Below, piece after piece: positions 34,680 to 47,033 of a DNA stretch of 64,000 nt (position 1 is the stretch's first letter; each line of letters starts with the position of its first letter). The stretch comes from Blumeriella jaapii (taxonomy: Eukaryota > Ascomycota > Leotiomycetes > Helotiales > Drepanopezizaceae): the NCBI GenBank assembly GCA_009599575.1, contig VWND01000032.1:124001-188000 (forward strand), given 5' to 3'. The position numbers and the translations under genes are program-made. The notes under the pieces were generated by a model. That model was not told where the DNA came from, made no database searches, and was given only the letters and a program-made list of their open reading frames with translations.

Positions 34680-36150
34680 ATGATCGACCGGTCGTGAAAA
34701 GGCTTATTTCCGCATTTCGCGAAAAATGGCTTTTGTTTAACGATTCTTTTTTTAGCAGAGCTTTTTAGCTTCTGCTATTACATTTTAATCTTTTTTTTTT
34801 TTTTAATCAGCGAAAAAGCAATTTCCTTCAAAAGCTTTTTTTTTTGAAGAACAGTTCTTTTCCCGAGGAAAAAAAAACAAAGGAAAAAGCAGAGCGCTAA
34901 CCATTTCGCTTGCCACCTTTCAGCTTAGCGCTGAAAGCGTTTAATTGAAACTTTTGCAAAATCAATTAAAAAAAGCGCAAGAGCGTGAACGATAATTTCT
35001 GGAAGCTATGCGATTGCGACAGACCTTTTAATCAGAGCGTTTAGTAGAATTTATCGAACGTGTTTTTGCCAATCGCGAATCTGCTGCTTTTTTTTTTTTT
35101 CGCAACGTTTTATTTTAATCAATAAACGCTGCAAACCAACTTCTACGCTTTTCGCGAACTTTTTTTGGATTTTCCCTTGACGGCCAAGATTTTAACGCGC
35201 CTTTTGAACGCTATGGTTTTTATTTATTTGCTGATTTTCGATTAGCTCGTATAAAGCGCGTTTCGAACCTTAAGTTTAAGCTAAATAATAGTAAAGATTA
35301 CAAAATACGCTATTAAAAGATTAAAGTTCTCGATAACTTCGAATTTTACTACGATTATTTCGCTAGCGATCGATTTCGCAAAAATTATATATTCGATCAG
35401 ACCGAAGGCGTGGCAAAGGAGTTTCTGATCCCGCGTATTTTGGACCGTTCCGACCCTATATTTTCCGAAGAATTAGTGAAAAAGATCGCCGATTTTCTGG
35501 CCGATTTTTCAAACGTTCAAAGGGCGGAAGACGAGTTTAAGATGTTTGCAATAAGTACGTACGACGACTTTTAGCGATTTTACCTGCGATTTTTTATTTT
35601 CGCAGCGAACGCTTAAATACGAATTAATAAATAGCTTCGAAACGCTTTTCGCGATAAAATACCAAAGCGTTTACGGAAAAAGCTGCATTTGGAATGGACG
35701 CGTACAACGACTTTTAAGAATTGGCTTACCGCCGTTCGACAAAAAAAATAAGATTAGTTGACTGAACGAATTTTATACGCGAATCGCTTTTTAACCAAGT
35801 CTATTATTTATTAAAGTGGTAGGTTTTTAACCAAAGCGTATTACGAATCAAATCGTATATACGAGAGTCGTTCTGATGTTTTATAGGCTTTTTTCAGCCT
35901 TTTGTTTTTCCTTCTTCTCTACGCCAAAACGCCCCTTTTGGCGTTTTTCTTTTTCGATCGGACCAACGACAACGCTTGTTTTTTATTTTATATCAGAAGG
36001 TTCGAGGTTAATTTGCACGATTTTTTACGGGCCGATTCTCGGTTTTATTTAAAAGCCTTTTCAGGTTGGTAGGTGTAAACGAGGTCGAGCCGGCCGAAGA
36101 TTCGTCTTCTGATAATAGTAATAAAAACGAAAACCCTTTTCTAAACGATT
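34680..36150 (+). pseudogene. A4 gag remnant
   Basis: First ATG after the LTR at 34680 (MIDRS then stop). The recognisable protein starts about 34920 with QLSAESV and a charged helical stretch (QLKKAQERERYFLEAMRLRQ, ERLVEFIERVFANRES). It continues after a frame change with DGQDFNAPFERYGFYLFADF (about 35178), a Gag capsid start. From 35326 to 35571, 82 codons are open without a stop (VLDNFEFYYDYFASDRF..., FLIPRILDRSDPIFSEELV), ending at TAG 35572-35574. Then come LHLEWTRTTFKNWL and TERILYANRFLTKS. No zinc knuckle is visible. Function is inferred from position and general pattern; frameshifts lie in T runs. Confidence 0.75.
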
Positions 36151-36189
36151 TTCAAGACGCATATAAGGAAGTTAAAGGTTTTCTTACTA

Positions 36190-39100
36190 ATCGGGGAAAC
36201 GCCCAGGCCTAAGCAAAGCCTTTTTTTTGGGCGTGTTACGCGATATGCGTTATTTTAACGTTCGAAAGCTTTTTGGTAGCGACTTACTAATAATTTCCGT
36301 TATATTTATTAAAAATGGCTTTTCGTATAAGATGAAGGCGCTCGCCGACTCTGGAGCGAACGGTTATGCGTTAATCGATTCGGCGCTGATTAAGTTTTTT
36401 TTTTTTTTTTTAAAACCTTTGATTTAATCTTTTCCGGCTTTTTTTTTTATAAAAGGATATAATAGAGCTTGTGGCCATTTAATTATATATTTTACGCTTT
36501 TTAATTTTATTATTAATAATCGAATACAATCGTTTATTTTTTTTTTGATTATTAACTTCGGAAATTATAGTGTGATTTTAGAAAAAGCTTGGCTGGCCGA
36601 ACATTAAGTTTTATTAGATTGTAATAAACGCAAGCTTTATTAGCCGAAGTTTTATCCTTCCACAGCCTTTTACGTTCGTTGTATTAAAGTTTTTTATTTG
36701 CATTTCCGAAAGATTTAATTTCGTTATCAAAACGACGCTATGAGACGTGACAAAAATCTTAACCAATTGTGGCAGATCTACGACGTTGTGCGAAGCGCGA
36801 AAAGATCGAATTTTATTCGCGGTGCCAATTTCGATGGCGACGCCAGTAGGATAATACAAGAAATTATACTATTTTTCCAGGCTGCCGATCTCCTTTTTAT
36901 TATTTCTTTTCTTTTTCTTTTTTCTTCGTCAGAACAGCTTTTTCGTTCTACGAAGAACAGTTATACTAAAGACCGAAGGAAGGTTTTCGCCGCGATGGCC
37001 TTTCAGCTTAATATAATCGATAATTTAGACAAGCCATTTTTTGAATTTTCCAAACGACCAATTCGAAAACGAGTCTCTTAATTTACTGCTTATTCAATTT
37101 CTATTTGCCAGATTATTGCATACGCTTTTAAGTTGATTTTCAGAAAGGAAGCAGTTGAAGTGTTTTTAACCTTTTTGTACGAGATCGACAGAATATTAGA
37201 CGATTTTACGTATAATACTTTTTAAAACCTAATTTTACAGTTTTTTCGAACGTTTCAGGATTAATGAAATATCGATTTCGACCCTTTCAACTAGCTTAGC
37301 AGAGCTAATTTCGAATAAATTTTTTTTCGAATTTTTTCTCCCGAAGTACAAAGATTTCGAACACGTGTTTTCTAAGGCCGCTAGTAACGAACTAGCCTTT
37401 TACCGGCCTTACGACCACAAAATCGAGCTTATTGTAAGTGAAAAAGAGCTGAAATACACTTTTTTATATAAAATGTCGATTCCAGAGCTCGAAATTGTTA
37501 AGATTTATTTGCAAAACAATTTTGATAAAGGTTTTATCGAACTTTTCACCGTTCTTTTCGCTGCTCTAGTGCTTTTCGCTAAAAAACCCGACGGTTTATT
37601 GCGTTTTTGTATCGATTATCAAGCTTTTAATAATGTTATTCGTAAAGATCGCTATTCCTTCCCTCTTATCGATAAGATTCTTGCTCGTTTTTCGGAAGCG
37701 CGAATTTTTACGAAGTTCGATATTCGTTAAGCTTTTTATAGAATTCGAATGGACCCCGCCAGTAAAGAATTGACGACGTTTCGTACGCGTTACGGCGCCT
37801 ATAAATGCAAGGTGCTATCTTTTGGCCTTATTAATAGACCCGCAATTTATTAACGCTATATGAACGACGTTTTTTTCGATTATTTGAACGATTTTTGCAT
37901 TGTATATCTGAATAACATTTTTATTTATTCGTCCGACTTTTTGAAATACGTTATATACGTTCGCAAAATATTCCAAAGGCTTGCTAACGCTGGATTACAG
38001 GCCGATATTCGGAAGTTTGAATTTAACGTTATTCGGACCCGTTACTTAGGTTTTATTATTTCAACTGAAAGCTTAGAAATAGATCCAGAAAAGGTTTCCG
38101 TAGTCGCCCATTGAAAGCTTTTTATTATTATAAAAGGTGTACAGAGCTTTTTTAATTTTTATAACTTTTACCGACGTTTTATTCGAGACTACGGTATAAT
38201 TGCAAAGCTTTTGGTCTATTTAACCAAAGCTAACGTTTTTTTTAATTTCACTTCTGAATGTCAGGAGAATTTCGACCTTTTTATACTAGCTTTTATTATT
38301 GCACCAGTTCTATAATATTACAGGCAAAATTTTTTTTGCATGTTGGAAATTAACGCTTCCGACGGCGTAATAGCTTTTATGCTTTCGCAATTCCATAGCG
38401 ACGATTGGCTTTCAGTCGCTTATTTCAGCAAAATTATAGTTTTCGCAAAGCTAAACTACGTCGTATACGATAAAAAAATGCTCGCAATCGTGAGATTTTT
38501 AGGCAATTTTCGTATTGAATTAATTGGTTTAGTTTATCAGATTAAAATAATTATTAATTATAAGATTTTGGAATACTTTATGATTTTTAAATTTTTGAAC
38601 GTTCGATAAACACGTTGGGCCGAATTTCTCGCCGATTACAACTTTTTTATTACGTACAGACCAGATAAACACAATTTTTTGGCTGACGTATTAATACGTC
38701 GTACGAGCGAATTCGACCGCCAAAATTTTTTTAAACGCATTCAGCGCCTGCAAACACTTTTTCGAGCCGATCAGATCGATTATCGCTTTTTGATTAAAAA
38801 ATTTCGACCGCTTACGGCCTCCGAAACAGCTGTTTTTATCGTTGAAATAGCTGATTTTTTATCCGCATTTCGTATCGTTAACCAGCTTTTCTACGCTAAT
38901 CGTACAGCTAGCAGCCTGATAGCCTTCCGAAAGAAAGCTGTACGAGACGCTACGAGGAGGAACGACAATAATATTTCGTATACATTTGAACGCGATTTGC
39001 TATTATATTACGGTCGCCTAATAGTACCAGACGTCGATCATTTTCGTTTGGCTTTTGTACGAAAAATGTACGACCAGATTTCTACCGTTTATCCTAGCGT

Positions 39101-40466
39101 TCGCAAAACTACGCAATTGCTTTCGGACTAATATTATTGACGAGGTATGATAGCTTTCGTAAAATAATATTGTCGCAACTGCTACGCTTATCGAAGGAGT
39201 TTTGTTTTAAAAAATAAGCGCTCCGGCTTTTTTCAGCTTTTTTCTGTTTCTGACCATTTTTGGGAGCACGTTATAATAGACTTTTGCAGTTTTAACAAAA
39301 ATAAATACGGTTACGATAACGTATTCGTAGTGATAGATCGCTTTTCTAAGCAGGCTATTTCGATTTTTTGCTATAAGAATATCGACGCTCGAAGCTTCGC
39401 CAAATTGTATATATTTTATATGTACAGGTATTTTGGCCTTTTAAAAAGTATTATTAGCGATTGTGGCTCTTAGTATTAGTTTATCTTTTGGTTTGAATTA
39501 AACAAAATACTCGGTACGCAATTAAAGCTTTCGATAGCCGCTCATTCTGAAACCGACGGTTAGACCGAAATTTACAATTAATATTTGTAAAAACGCTTTC
39601 GATTCTTCGTGAATTTTTATTAAAACGATTGGAGCGAATTTCTTTTAATAATAGATTTCGCCCAAATGGTCCTTTTTTACGAAAGTCTAGATGGCCTTTT
39701 ATCTTTTAAAATTGTATACGGTTACATTTTTTATACTAATTGGAATTGAAAGCTCGATACTTTTTTTTTTTTTAATTTTTTATATAAGCTAAACGCAAAC
39801 GAAGCTCGTGCGTACGCTCGCCGCCATTACGACGCCTGGAACTTCGCCAAATCGCACCTCTAACAAACCTACGAGAAAATGAAAAAGAGTGCGAATAAGT
39901 TTCGCCGCGCGATCGATTTTAACGTTGGCGATTACGTATGGCTCGATATGCGTTTATTTCCGACCTTCCGGCCCTTTCGCAAGCTCGACAATTTTATAAA
40001 CGGCCCTTTTAAAATTGTAGCTAAAATTTTCGACAACGCTTTTAAACTAGACCTTCCTAATATTATAAACGTACATCTAGTTTTTTACGCTAATCGATTG
40101 CGTAAAGCAGCTGACGACGCGCTTCCAGGTCAGGTTAACTTAGCCTCTGAATTTATTAATATAATTGATGAGCTTAAATACGAAATCGAAAAATTAATCG
40201 TTTGTCGAATGCAGCGAAAGACCTTTTAGTACAGAGCTTTTTGGGTAGGCTTAGATAAAGATTTTACGTAGTATTCCGCATCTGATTTTATATACGCTTT
40301 TCTGAAAGTGCGCGATTTTCATTTGGCGCATAAGGAGCTTTCCGGTTTTTTGCAAAACTTGTAGACTGGCTGAAAGCATATTCCGAAGGTTTGGATTCGT
40401 ACGATTATTTGGATAATGACGTATTAATAGATAAAAGCTCGAGAGCGCGCTTTTTTCGGACGGGAG
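36190..40466 (+). pseudogene. A4 pol remnant (protease, RT, RNase H, integrase, chromodomain)
   Basis: Best copy of family A pol. Protease: intact DSGA (36347-36358) in KALADSGANGYALID. RT: ELAFYRPYDHKIELI and FAKKPDGLLRFCIDYQAF (37365-37730); catalytic YLDDILIYS altered to YLNNIFIYS (37905-37931), then AGLQADIRKFEFNV. RNase H: LEINASDGVIAFMLSQ and YFSKIIVFAKLNYVVYDKKM (38340-38609). Integrase: zinc-binding region 38679-39131, then a core with Asp at 39280, Asp at 39459 and Glu at 39567, the last two separated by 35 residues. One base is missing in an A run near 39300 compared with A1, which puts the first Asp out of frame with the others. GPY/F and chromodomain start at 39879 (VGDYVWLDMRLF; KYEIEKLIVCR). 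Confidence 0.92.
36812..36846 (-). repeat. 36-bp CGCGAAT-type motif (A4)
   Basis: Reads ATTCGCGGTGCCAATTTCG on the plus strand, the reverse complement of the A1 copy. In A4 it encodes FIRGANFDGDAS. Confidence 0.7.
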
Positions 40467-40471
40467 GATAA
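40458..40471 (+). promoter_or_regulatory. Polypurine tract of A4
   Basis: GGACGGGAGGATAA ends exactly where the 3' LTR begins. The other family A copies have the same tract. Confidence 0.7.
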
Positions 40472-40765
40472 TGTAACGATTTATTCTGTTGCTATTTCTC
40501 GTATCACCCCAGCAACTACGTATAGCTACAAGCTTCCCAGCAATTACGTATAGCTGCAAGCTTTCTGGTCTCCTGGTGGGTCTCCTTATCAACTATGGAA
40601 ACTATCATATATATAAAGCTCTTTTTTCTTAGCAACCTTTGCCTTTTGCAGTTGTTGATTCTAAATGAATATCTTTATTACAAAACCAAAGGCTCGTTTC
40701 ATACCATATGAACACGGCGACCAGTTGACTGATCTCCCAGCCCTCCGACTGATTAGATCGTCACA
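40472..40765 (+). repeat. A4 3' LTR (294 bp)
   Basis: Starts TGTAACGATT and ends TAGATCGTCACA. Same length as the 5' LTR and same 27-bp duplication. Confidence 0.95.
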
Positions 40766-40799
40766 ATTAGCTTTTCTAAACTTTTTAATATAAAATAAA

Positions 40800-42110
40800 A
40801 AACGAACGTTATCGTTGATCCGATCGAAAAAAAAAAACGCTAAAAAGGGCGTTTTGACGTAGAAAAAGAAAAAAAACAAAAGGCTGAAAAAAAGCTTGTG
40901 AAGTATTAAAACGATTTTCGTACGTACGATTTGACTCGTAATACGCTTTGATTAAAAACTTACCATTTTAATAAATAATAAATTTGGTTAAAAAGCGATT
41001 TGCGTATAAAATTCGTTTAGCCAACTGATTTTGTTTTTTTTAACGAACGGCGGTAAGCCAATTTTTAAAAATCGTTATACGCGCTTATTTTAAATGCAGC
41101 TTTTTTCGTAGACGCTTTGGTATTTTATTGCGGAAAGCGTTCCGAAGCTGTTTGTTAATTCGTATTTAAGCGTTCGTTGCGAAAATAAAAAATCGCAGAT
41201 AAAAGCGCTAAAAGTCGTCGTGCGTATTTATTGCAAGCATTTTAAATTCGTTTTCGGTTTTTTAAACGTCGGAAAAATCGGCCAGGAAATCGGCGATTTT
41301 TTTTATTAATTTTTCGGAAAATATAAAATCGGAACGATTTAAAATACGCGGGGTTAAAAATTCTTTTGCCACGCTTTCGGTCTGATCGAATATATAATTT
41401 TTGCGAAATCGATCGCCAGCGAAATAATCGTAATAAAATTCGAAATTATCGAAAACTTTAATTTTTTAATAGCGTGTTTTGTAATTTTTACTATCGTTTA
41501 GCTTAAACTCAAAGTTCGAAACGCGCTTTATACGAGTTAATCGAAAATCAGCAGATAAATGGGAATTATAACGTTTAAAAAGCGCGCTAAAGTTTTGGCC
41601 GTTAAAAAGAAATTCAAAAAAAATTCGCGAAAAGCGTGGAAGTTGATTTGCAGCGTTTGTTAATTAAAATAAAACGTTGCGAAAAAGAAAAGAAGCGGCA
41701 GATTCGCGATTAGCAAAAACACGTTCGATAGATTCTATCAAACGCTTTAATTAAAAAGTCTGTCGCAATCGCATAGTTTTTAAAAATTGTCGTTTACGCT
41801 TTTGCGCTTTTTTAATTGATTTTGCAGAAATTTCAATTGAACGCTTTTAGCGCTAGGCTGTAAGAAAAAAATAGCAGGCGAAATAGTTAGCGCTCTGCCC
41901 TTTCTTTTGTTTTTTTTTTCTCGGAAGAAAGACTGTTTTTCAGAAAAAAAAACTTTTAAGGGAAATTGTTTTTTCGCTAATTAAAAAAAAAAAAAAGGTT
42001 AAAATATAATAGCAGAAGCTAAAAAGCTTTGTTAAAAAAAAGATTGTTAAACAAAAGCTATTTTTCGCAAAATGCGGAAATAAGCTTTTTTACGACCGGT
42101 CGATCATTTT
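40800..42110 (-). pseudogene. A3 gag remnant
   Basis: Reverse orientation, between the 5' LTR and the A4 insertion. It matches A4 34650-36000 base by base apart from RIP-type changes; the protein-level features are those of A4 gag in worse condition. No open piece longer than about 70 codons remains. Confidence 0.72.
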
Positions 42111-42184
42111 GGTATGACCCGTAAAGAATTCGAAAAGAGAAATAGTTTACGCCGTCGCCAACGTAGAAAAAAAGTTATTAATAA

Positions 42185-42451
42185 TATAACGATTTAATCA
42201 GTCGAAAAGCTGAGAAATCAATCAACTGGTCGCCGTATTTATATAGTATAAAACGAGCTTTTGATTTTGTAACAAAAATATTCACTTAGAATCAACAATT
42301 GCAAAAGGCAGAAGTTATTAAAAGGAGAAAGCTTTATATACATGAATAATTTCTACAATTGATAGAAAGACCCACCAGGAGACCAGGGAGCTTGCAGCTA
42401 TACGTAGTTGCTGGGGTGACACGAGAGATGGCAACAGAGTGAATCGTCACA
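42185..42451 (-). repeat. A3 5' LTR (267 bp)
   Basis: Pairs with 29627-29893. More RIP-mutated than its partner, although both were identical at insertion. Confidence 0.93.
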
Positions 42452-42456
42452 CATTT

Positions 42457-44100
42457 TCATTTAATAGCGCCAACGTTACCGATTTTATCGAGAAATATAA
42501 AAAAACCTGTAAGGATTTCGGAGTTTTTAAAACTGAGATATTCGATAAACTTCTTCGCTATTATAACCCAACCATTAAAAATATTATTAAATCGATAAAT
42601 AAATAGAAAGCTATTAAAGCTCGAGATTAGCGTAAGCTAGTTAAAGCTTTGAAATCGGAATTCCGAAACCACGATCGCTAGCAAATCCGCGATATTATCG
42701 CTTTTTTTAAACAATTTATTATAACAATTCGCTAAGCCAAAAAACTCAAGGCTTATTATCGTATTTATACGAGGGTTTTTAACGTTTTCGTTAATAAAAA
42801 GGTTTTAAGCGAAATTAAGCAGGAAAAATTGTTTTTACTTGGCTTTTCAACTAGCATTCGTAATAAAACTATTAAGCATTTTAAAATTGATAAACAAAAC
42901 TTTGAAATTTTCGATTAATATTTTAAATTTATAAAATTCGTTTTTAAATAAAACCAAAGCGAACGTACTATTAAAATTATAAATTAAAAAAAATCTTTCT
43001 TTTTTATTTACAAAAAAAACGTGGAAGCTCTAGTGCAAAAATATGTCCAGCTACTAAAAGTTACCGAAATCGCTAAAAAACAACCAGTTATTATATTATT
43101 TAATCGTTCTGCAAAACTTATAAGCTTAAAAAAGCTTAATAAAAATATCGAAACTTTTGTATCAAAATTCATCGATATTAAAATTCAAAAATTTTAAAGC
43201 AAAATCGAAAATTTTATACAATAGCAAAAGAAACTTTTTTACGTTAACTCGGATAATAAAAACGATTAAAATAACTTTTATAATAATTATTTTTTTTAAA
43301 ATGCGCGAAACGATTAATTTCGCTAAACTATCGTAAAAGTAATAGCTGCCTAATAGCAATCTTCTCGTGCTAGCGATCAAAATCAGCGAAATATTAATTA
43401 TAATAACGATTATTAAAAGAAAAAAAAAAATCAACGCGGAAACCAAAATCGCGGCTATTAAAATAATAAAAGTAATTATTAAAACAGACCTTGTAGTTTT
43501 AAATATGGATTTTATAATAATAAAAAAATTTATTGCGAAAAACCTTATATTCGCTTAGAATGCAAAGCATTTAATTTTTGTATAAATAATAATATTTGTT
43601 ATATTAACAAATACGGAGCAATCTGCTTCGGACCGACGAAAGCAGAAATAAGCCTTTTTAACAAAGCTGAAAACCAAAGCTGATTAAATATTATTCGTTT
43701 AAAAGTAAAAGATACGGAATAGAACGATTATTTGAAAAACAGAAAAAATGCGAAAACGATTTTTATTAATAAAAAAGAAAACATTTCAAAAAGCGTATTA
43801 ATTAAAAAAAAAACTTTTATCCCAAATATAAATAAAATTTAAATATATAAATAAAAAACAAATACATATATTTTTAATACAAATATCGTATTTGTAAATA
43901 TTATAATTGCATAATTAAGCCAGCGAATTATAAAAAAGCAAAATGCTTCTGTTTTATTCGCTAAATCAGCTGGTATAAAAAAAAACGTTAGAATCGAAAA
44001 AGAAAAAGATTTTGAAATTCGAAAAAAAACCGATAAAACTATTAAAAAAACGCTTACGATGGAAAAAATTAACGACGATATAAAAAATATCGATACCGAC
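42457..44100 (+). pseudogene. D2 gag remnant, main part
   Basis: Resumes gag after A3 with FNSANVTDFIEKYKKTCKDFG-type sequence (about 42470), then ...RYYNPTIKNIIKSINK and a body colinear with D1 24400-26050. Comparing the two copies shows sites mutated in one but not the other (for example the TGT coding Cys in KTCK is TAT in D1). The long minus-strand frames here (43162-43446, 43839-44102) are shadows. Confidence 0.8.
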
Positions 44101-44991
44101 ATTCCGGTTCAAATTATTCAGAAAGTACCAGCTTCTAAACGCTTACTATTAATGCGAAGCGAAAAATAAATCGATAAATATATTAGCTTCGAAGCAATCG
44201 ACGAAACTATTGAAAAAATTATAAAATAAAAAATTAAATTGAAATTCAGCGATTTATTTAATATAAAAAAAAAATTCGACAAAATTATTAATAAACAAAT
44301 CCTTGTATTAAAAAAAAACGAAAAAGTTGAAATTATTCGAAAAAAAAACGATTTTAAATTAAAAAAAAACCAGAAAAAAATTTATAATATCGCAATTAAT
44401 TTAGCCGATAAAAAAAAATCTTCGGAAAAAATTAATTTTTTGGCTTTCGTTATAAAAATCCAAAAGTCAAAACGACGAAACTGCTTCTACACGGCTATAA
44501 AAGCGCTAAAAATAAAAATTATATTTAAAAAAAATACGACCGCTCTCGTTCTATTCGATAATAAAACCGAAATCAATTGCATAAATTAAAAAACAGCCGA
44601 AGCCAATAGTATTTCGATTATTACCGATAAACGAATAATTTATATTACCGTTAATAAAAACACGATTGAATTTAATAAAATTATACGAAATATAAAAATA
44701 AACGTTGAAAGTATTGTTATTTATAAAAATTTTTTAATAATAAAAAAATGCTTTTATTCTATTATTTTTAAAATGCTTTGGATTTTAAAAAATTTTGTTA
44801 ATTTTAAATATATCGAAAACGGCCAAATAAAAACTTTTTTCTGAAACTAAAACCGATTTTTTCAAGGTTAAATTATCGTCGCCGGCGACAAAGTCTTTTT
44901 AATCGACGTTTTATCGGGAAACGAATAGCCGGCTTTGGTTTTAAAACAAACGTTAAATTATAACAAAACCTGGAAAATACTCGGCTAAAAG

Positions 44992-45028
44992 CATTCGCGT
45001 TACCAATCGAAATGGCACCGCGAATAAA
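44992..45028 (+). repeat. 36-bp ATTCGCG/CGCGAAT motif (D2, pol)
   Basis: CATTCGCGTTACCAATCGAA then ATGGCACCGCGAATAAA. Same site as 26960-26998 in D1. Confidence 0.75.
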
Positions 45029-46932
45029 ATTGGTTAATATTAATATTTTTGGCTATTAATTCGAAAATAAAAATTCCGAAAATTTCGTTTTCGTATTAAA
45101 CAAATCCGATTTATATATTTTACCTTTTTATATTAATATTAGTATTTTTTACAAGCGCAAAGCTGATAAAATACGATTCGTAAATCTTAGCGAATCCGAT
45201 GGAAATATTTCCGAAAAAATAAACGATTAATTCGAAAAAAATAAAATAATAAAACTATTTTAATCAGTTACTGGCGAATTCGAAAGATTTATTACCGGCC
45301 GATTTTCCAGCTTATTATTTGGCAGCCGATTTATAAAAAAACGATTTAATAATTTAGCAATCGAAACCCAACTTTTGTTAAAAAAAAAAAAAGTTTTATA
45401 CGAAGTTTTACGCAACCGAAAAAAAGCTATAATTTTCGATTTTACCGAAATAGGCCAATTTAATTTAACGTTACGTCCCATATCGATATTAAAACCGTAT
45501 TTTACAAAACTTGGCAAAAACCTTTTCAGTTTTTAGAATTTTCCAAAATAAAATAATCGAAATGCTAAAAAAACGAATTAAGCAAAAGATTTTCGAATTT
45601 TGCTACGGCCCATATAAAAACAAATGGTTTATCGTTGCGAAAAAAGAAAAAGACATTTATAAATTTATTATTGCAATCGTCGAAATAAACAAAATAATAA
45701 TACGAAACGCTAACGTATTATTTAACGTCGATTAATTTTCGAATAAATTTGCAAAACTAATAATCGCTTTTTTTTTCGATTTGTTTTCCGGTTATAATTA
45801 TTTAATATTTAATCTACGATTTCGAAATATAACAGCAATTTAAATTCCAATCGGTTTGCTACGTATAATCAAAATACTTATAAAAGCTATTAATTTAATT
45901 ATTTAATTCGTAAAAATCGTGTATAAGGTTTTTATAATTTGCATTTCCGATATTACTTTGTTTTACGTTAACGACGTCGGAATAAAAAACTTTAAATTAT
46001 ATTATAATAATAAAAAAATCTTTTTTAAAATTCGACGTTATATAATAAAACATATTTAAAACATCGATAAAATTATAATCTGCTTCGAAAAAGCCAAAGC
46101 TATTATTGGCTTTCGATTAAAATTTTATATGCCCGAAATAAATATCGTTGATTATATAATTAATAACGCTGGCCGCTATTTTTAACGAAAGAAAATTAAA
46201 AAGATTTGCGAATAAAAAAAGTATAAAAATATTACCGAAGCCAAAGCTTTTATTAGCGTTATAATTTACTATCGCAATTAAATTAAAAACTTTTTTTAAA
46301 AAGCCGCATTTATTTACGCTACGATAAAAAAAAAAATCGATTTCGTTTGGGAAAAAAAACAAAGCAAAATTATAAAAGTTTTTAAAAACGATCTTTTATC
46401 GGCCTTATTATTTATGCGAATCGATTATAATTTAAACGCAGAAAAAATTATTTTAATTATCGACGCTAGTATTTTCGATTAAAAAATTATATTGCAACAA
46501 ATCGATAAAAATAAAAAACAATATTTTTTACGATTCGAAAGCGGCCTATAGTTTTCCGCTGAAGCACGCTACGATATTATCAAACGAAAATATCGAAGCG
46601 CTTTTAAAATAATAAAAAAAATAAAAAACGAATTGTACGGCGTATATTTTATTTTGAAAACAAACGCAAAAGTTTTTGTCGATTAATTAAATAAAAAAGC
46701 TAATGATTTATCAAAAGCCTTCGTTATTAATTAAATAGCTTGGATGCGATTTATAAATTTCGAAATTAAGCATATTAAAAAAATAATTAATACAACGGCA
46801 AACGGCCTTTTTAAACGAAAACGTTTTTATCCGTTTAATTTCGTTAAACAAAACGAATAAAATATCGACGAATAAATTGCTAACGAAATCGGTTGCTTCG
46901 CTATTTGCGCTTTGGATTTTACAAAGCCAAAA

Positions 46933-47033
46933 CTATTCGCGTTGCTATTTCGGTTGGCACCGCGAATAAAAAATATTAATTTTCGGGCCGAAAAAGCATT
47001 CGCGTTATTATTTTAATTAGCACCGCGAATAAA
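46933..47033 (+). repeat. Two 36-bp ATTCGCG/CGCGAAT motifs in tandem (D2)
   Basis: Copies at about 46935-46970 and 46997-47033, 62 bp apart start to start, between RNase H and integrase. D1 has the same pair at 53029-53066 and 53092-53128. On the coding strand each encodes a LLFRLAPRI-like peptide. Confidence 0.75.

Larger units (their letters stand above)
34309..40765 (+). mobile_element. A4: complete family A Ty3/gypsy element (6457 bp), youngest in the nest
   Basis: Plus-strand, complete, inside A3 of the same family in opposite orientation. Two 294-bp LTRs, a perfect ATTAG duplication, and gag and pol in order. It has the longest open stretches in the window (up to 150 codons) and still many CA/TG: bases 34321-34380 hold 7 CA, 4 TG and 3 TA. 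Even so, its RT box is destroyed and stops occur throughout. Confidence 0.95.
40766..42451 (-). mobile_element. A3, right segment: gag remnant and 5' LTR
   Basis: Continues A3 after A4. Minus-strand gag (about 42110-40800) is colinear with A4 gag but more mutated. The 5' LTR is 42185-42451 (267 bp), its left end altered to TATAACGATT and its right end intact as AATCGTCACA. It is followed by the CATTT duplication and then D2 gag. Confidence 0.92.
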
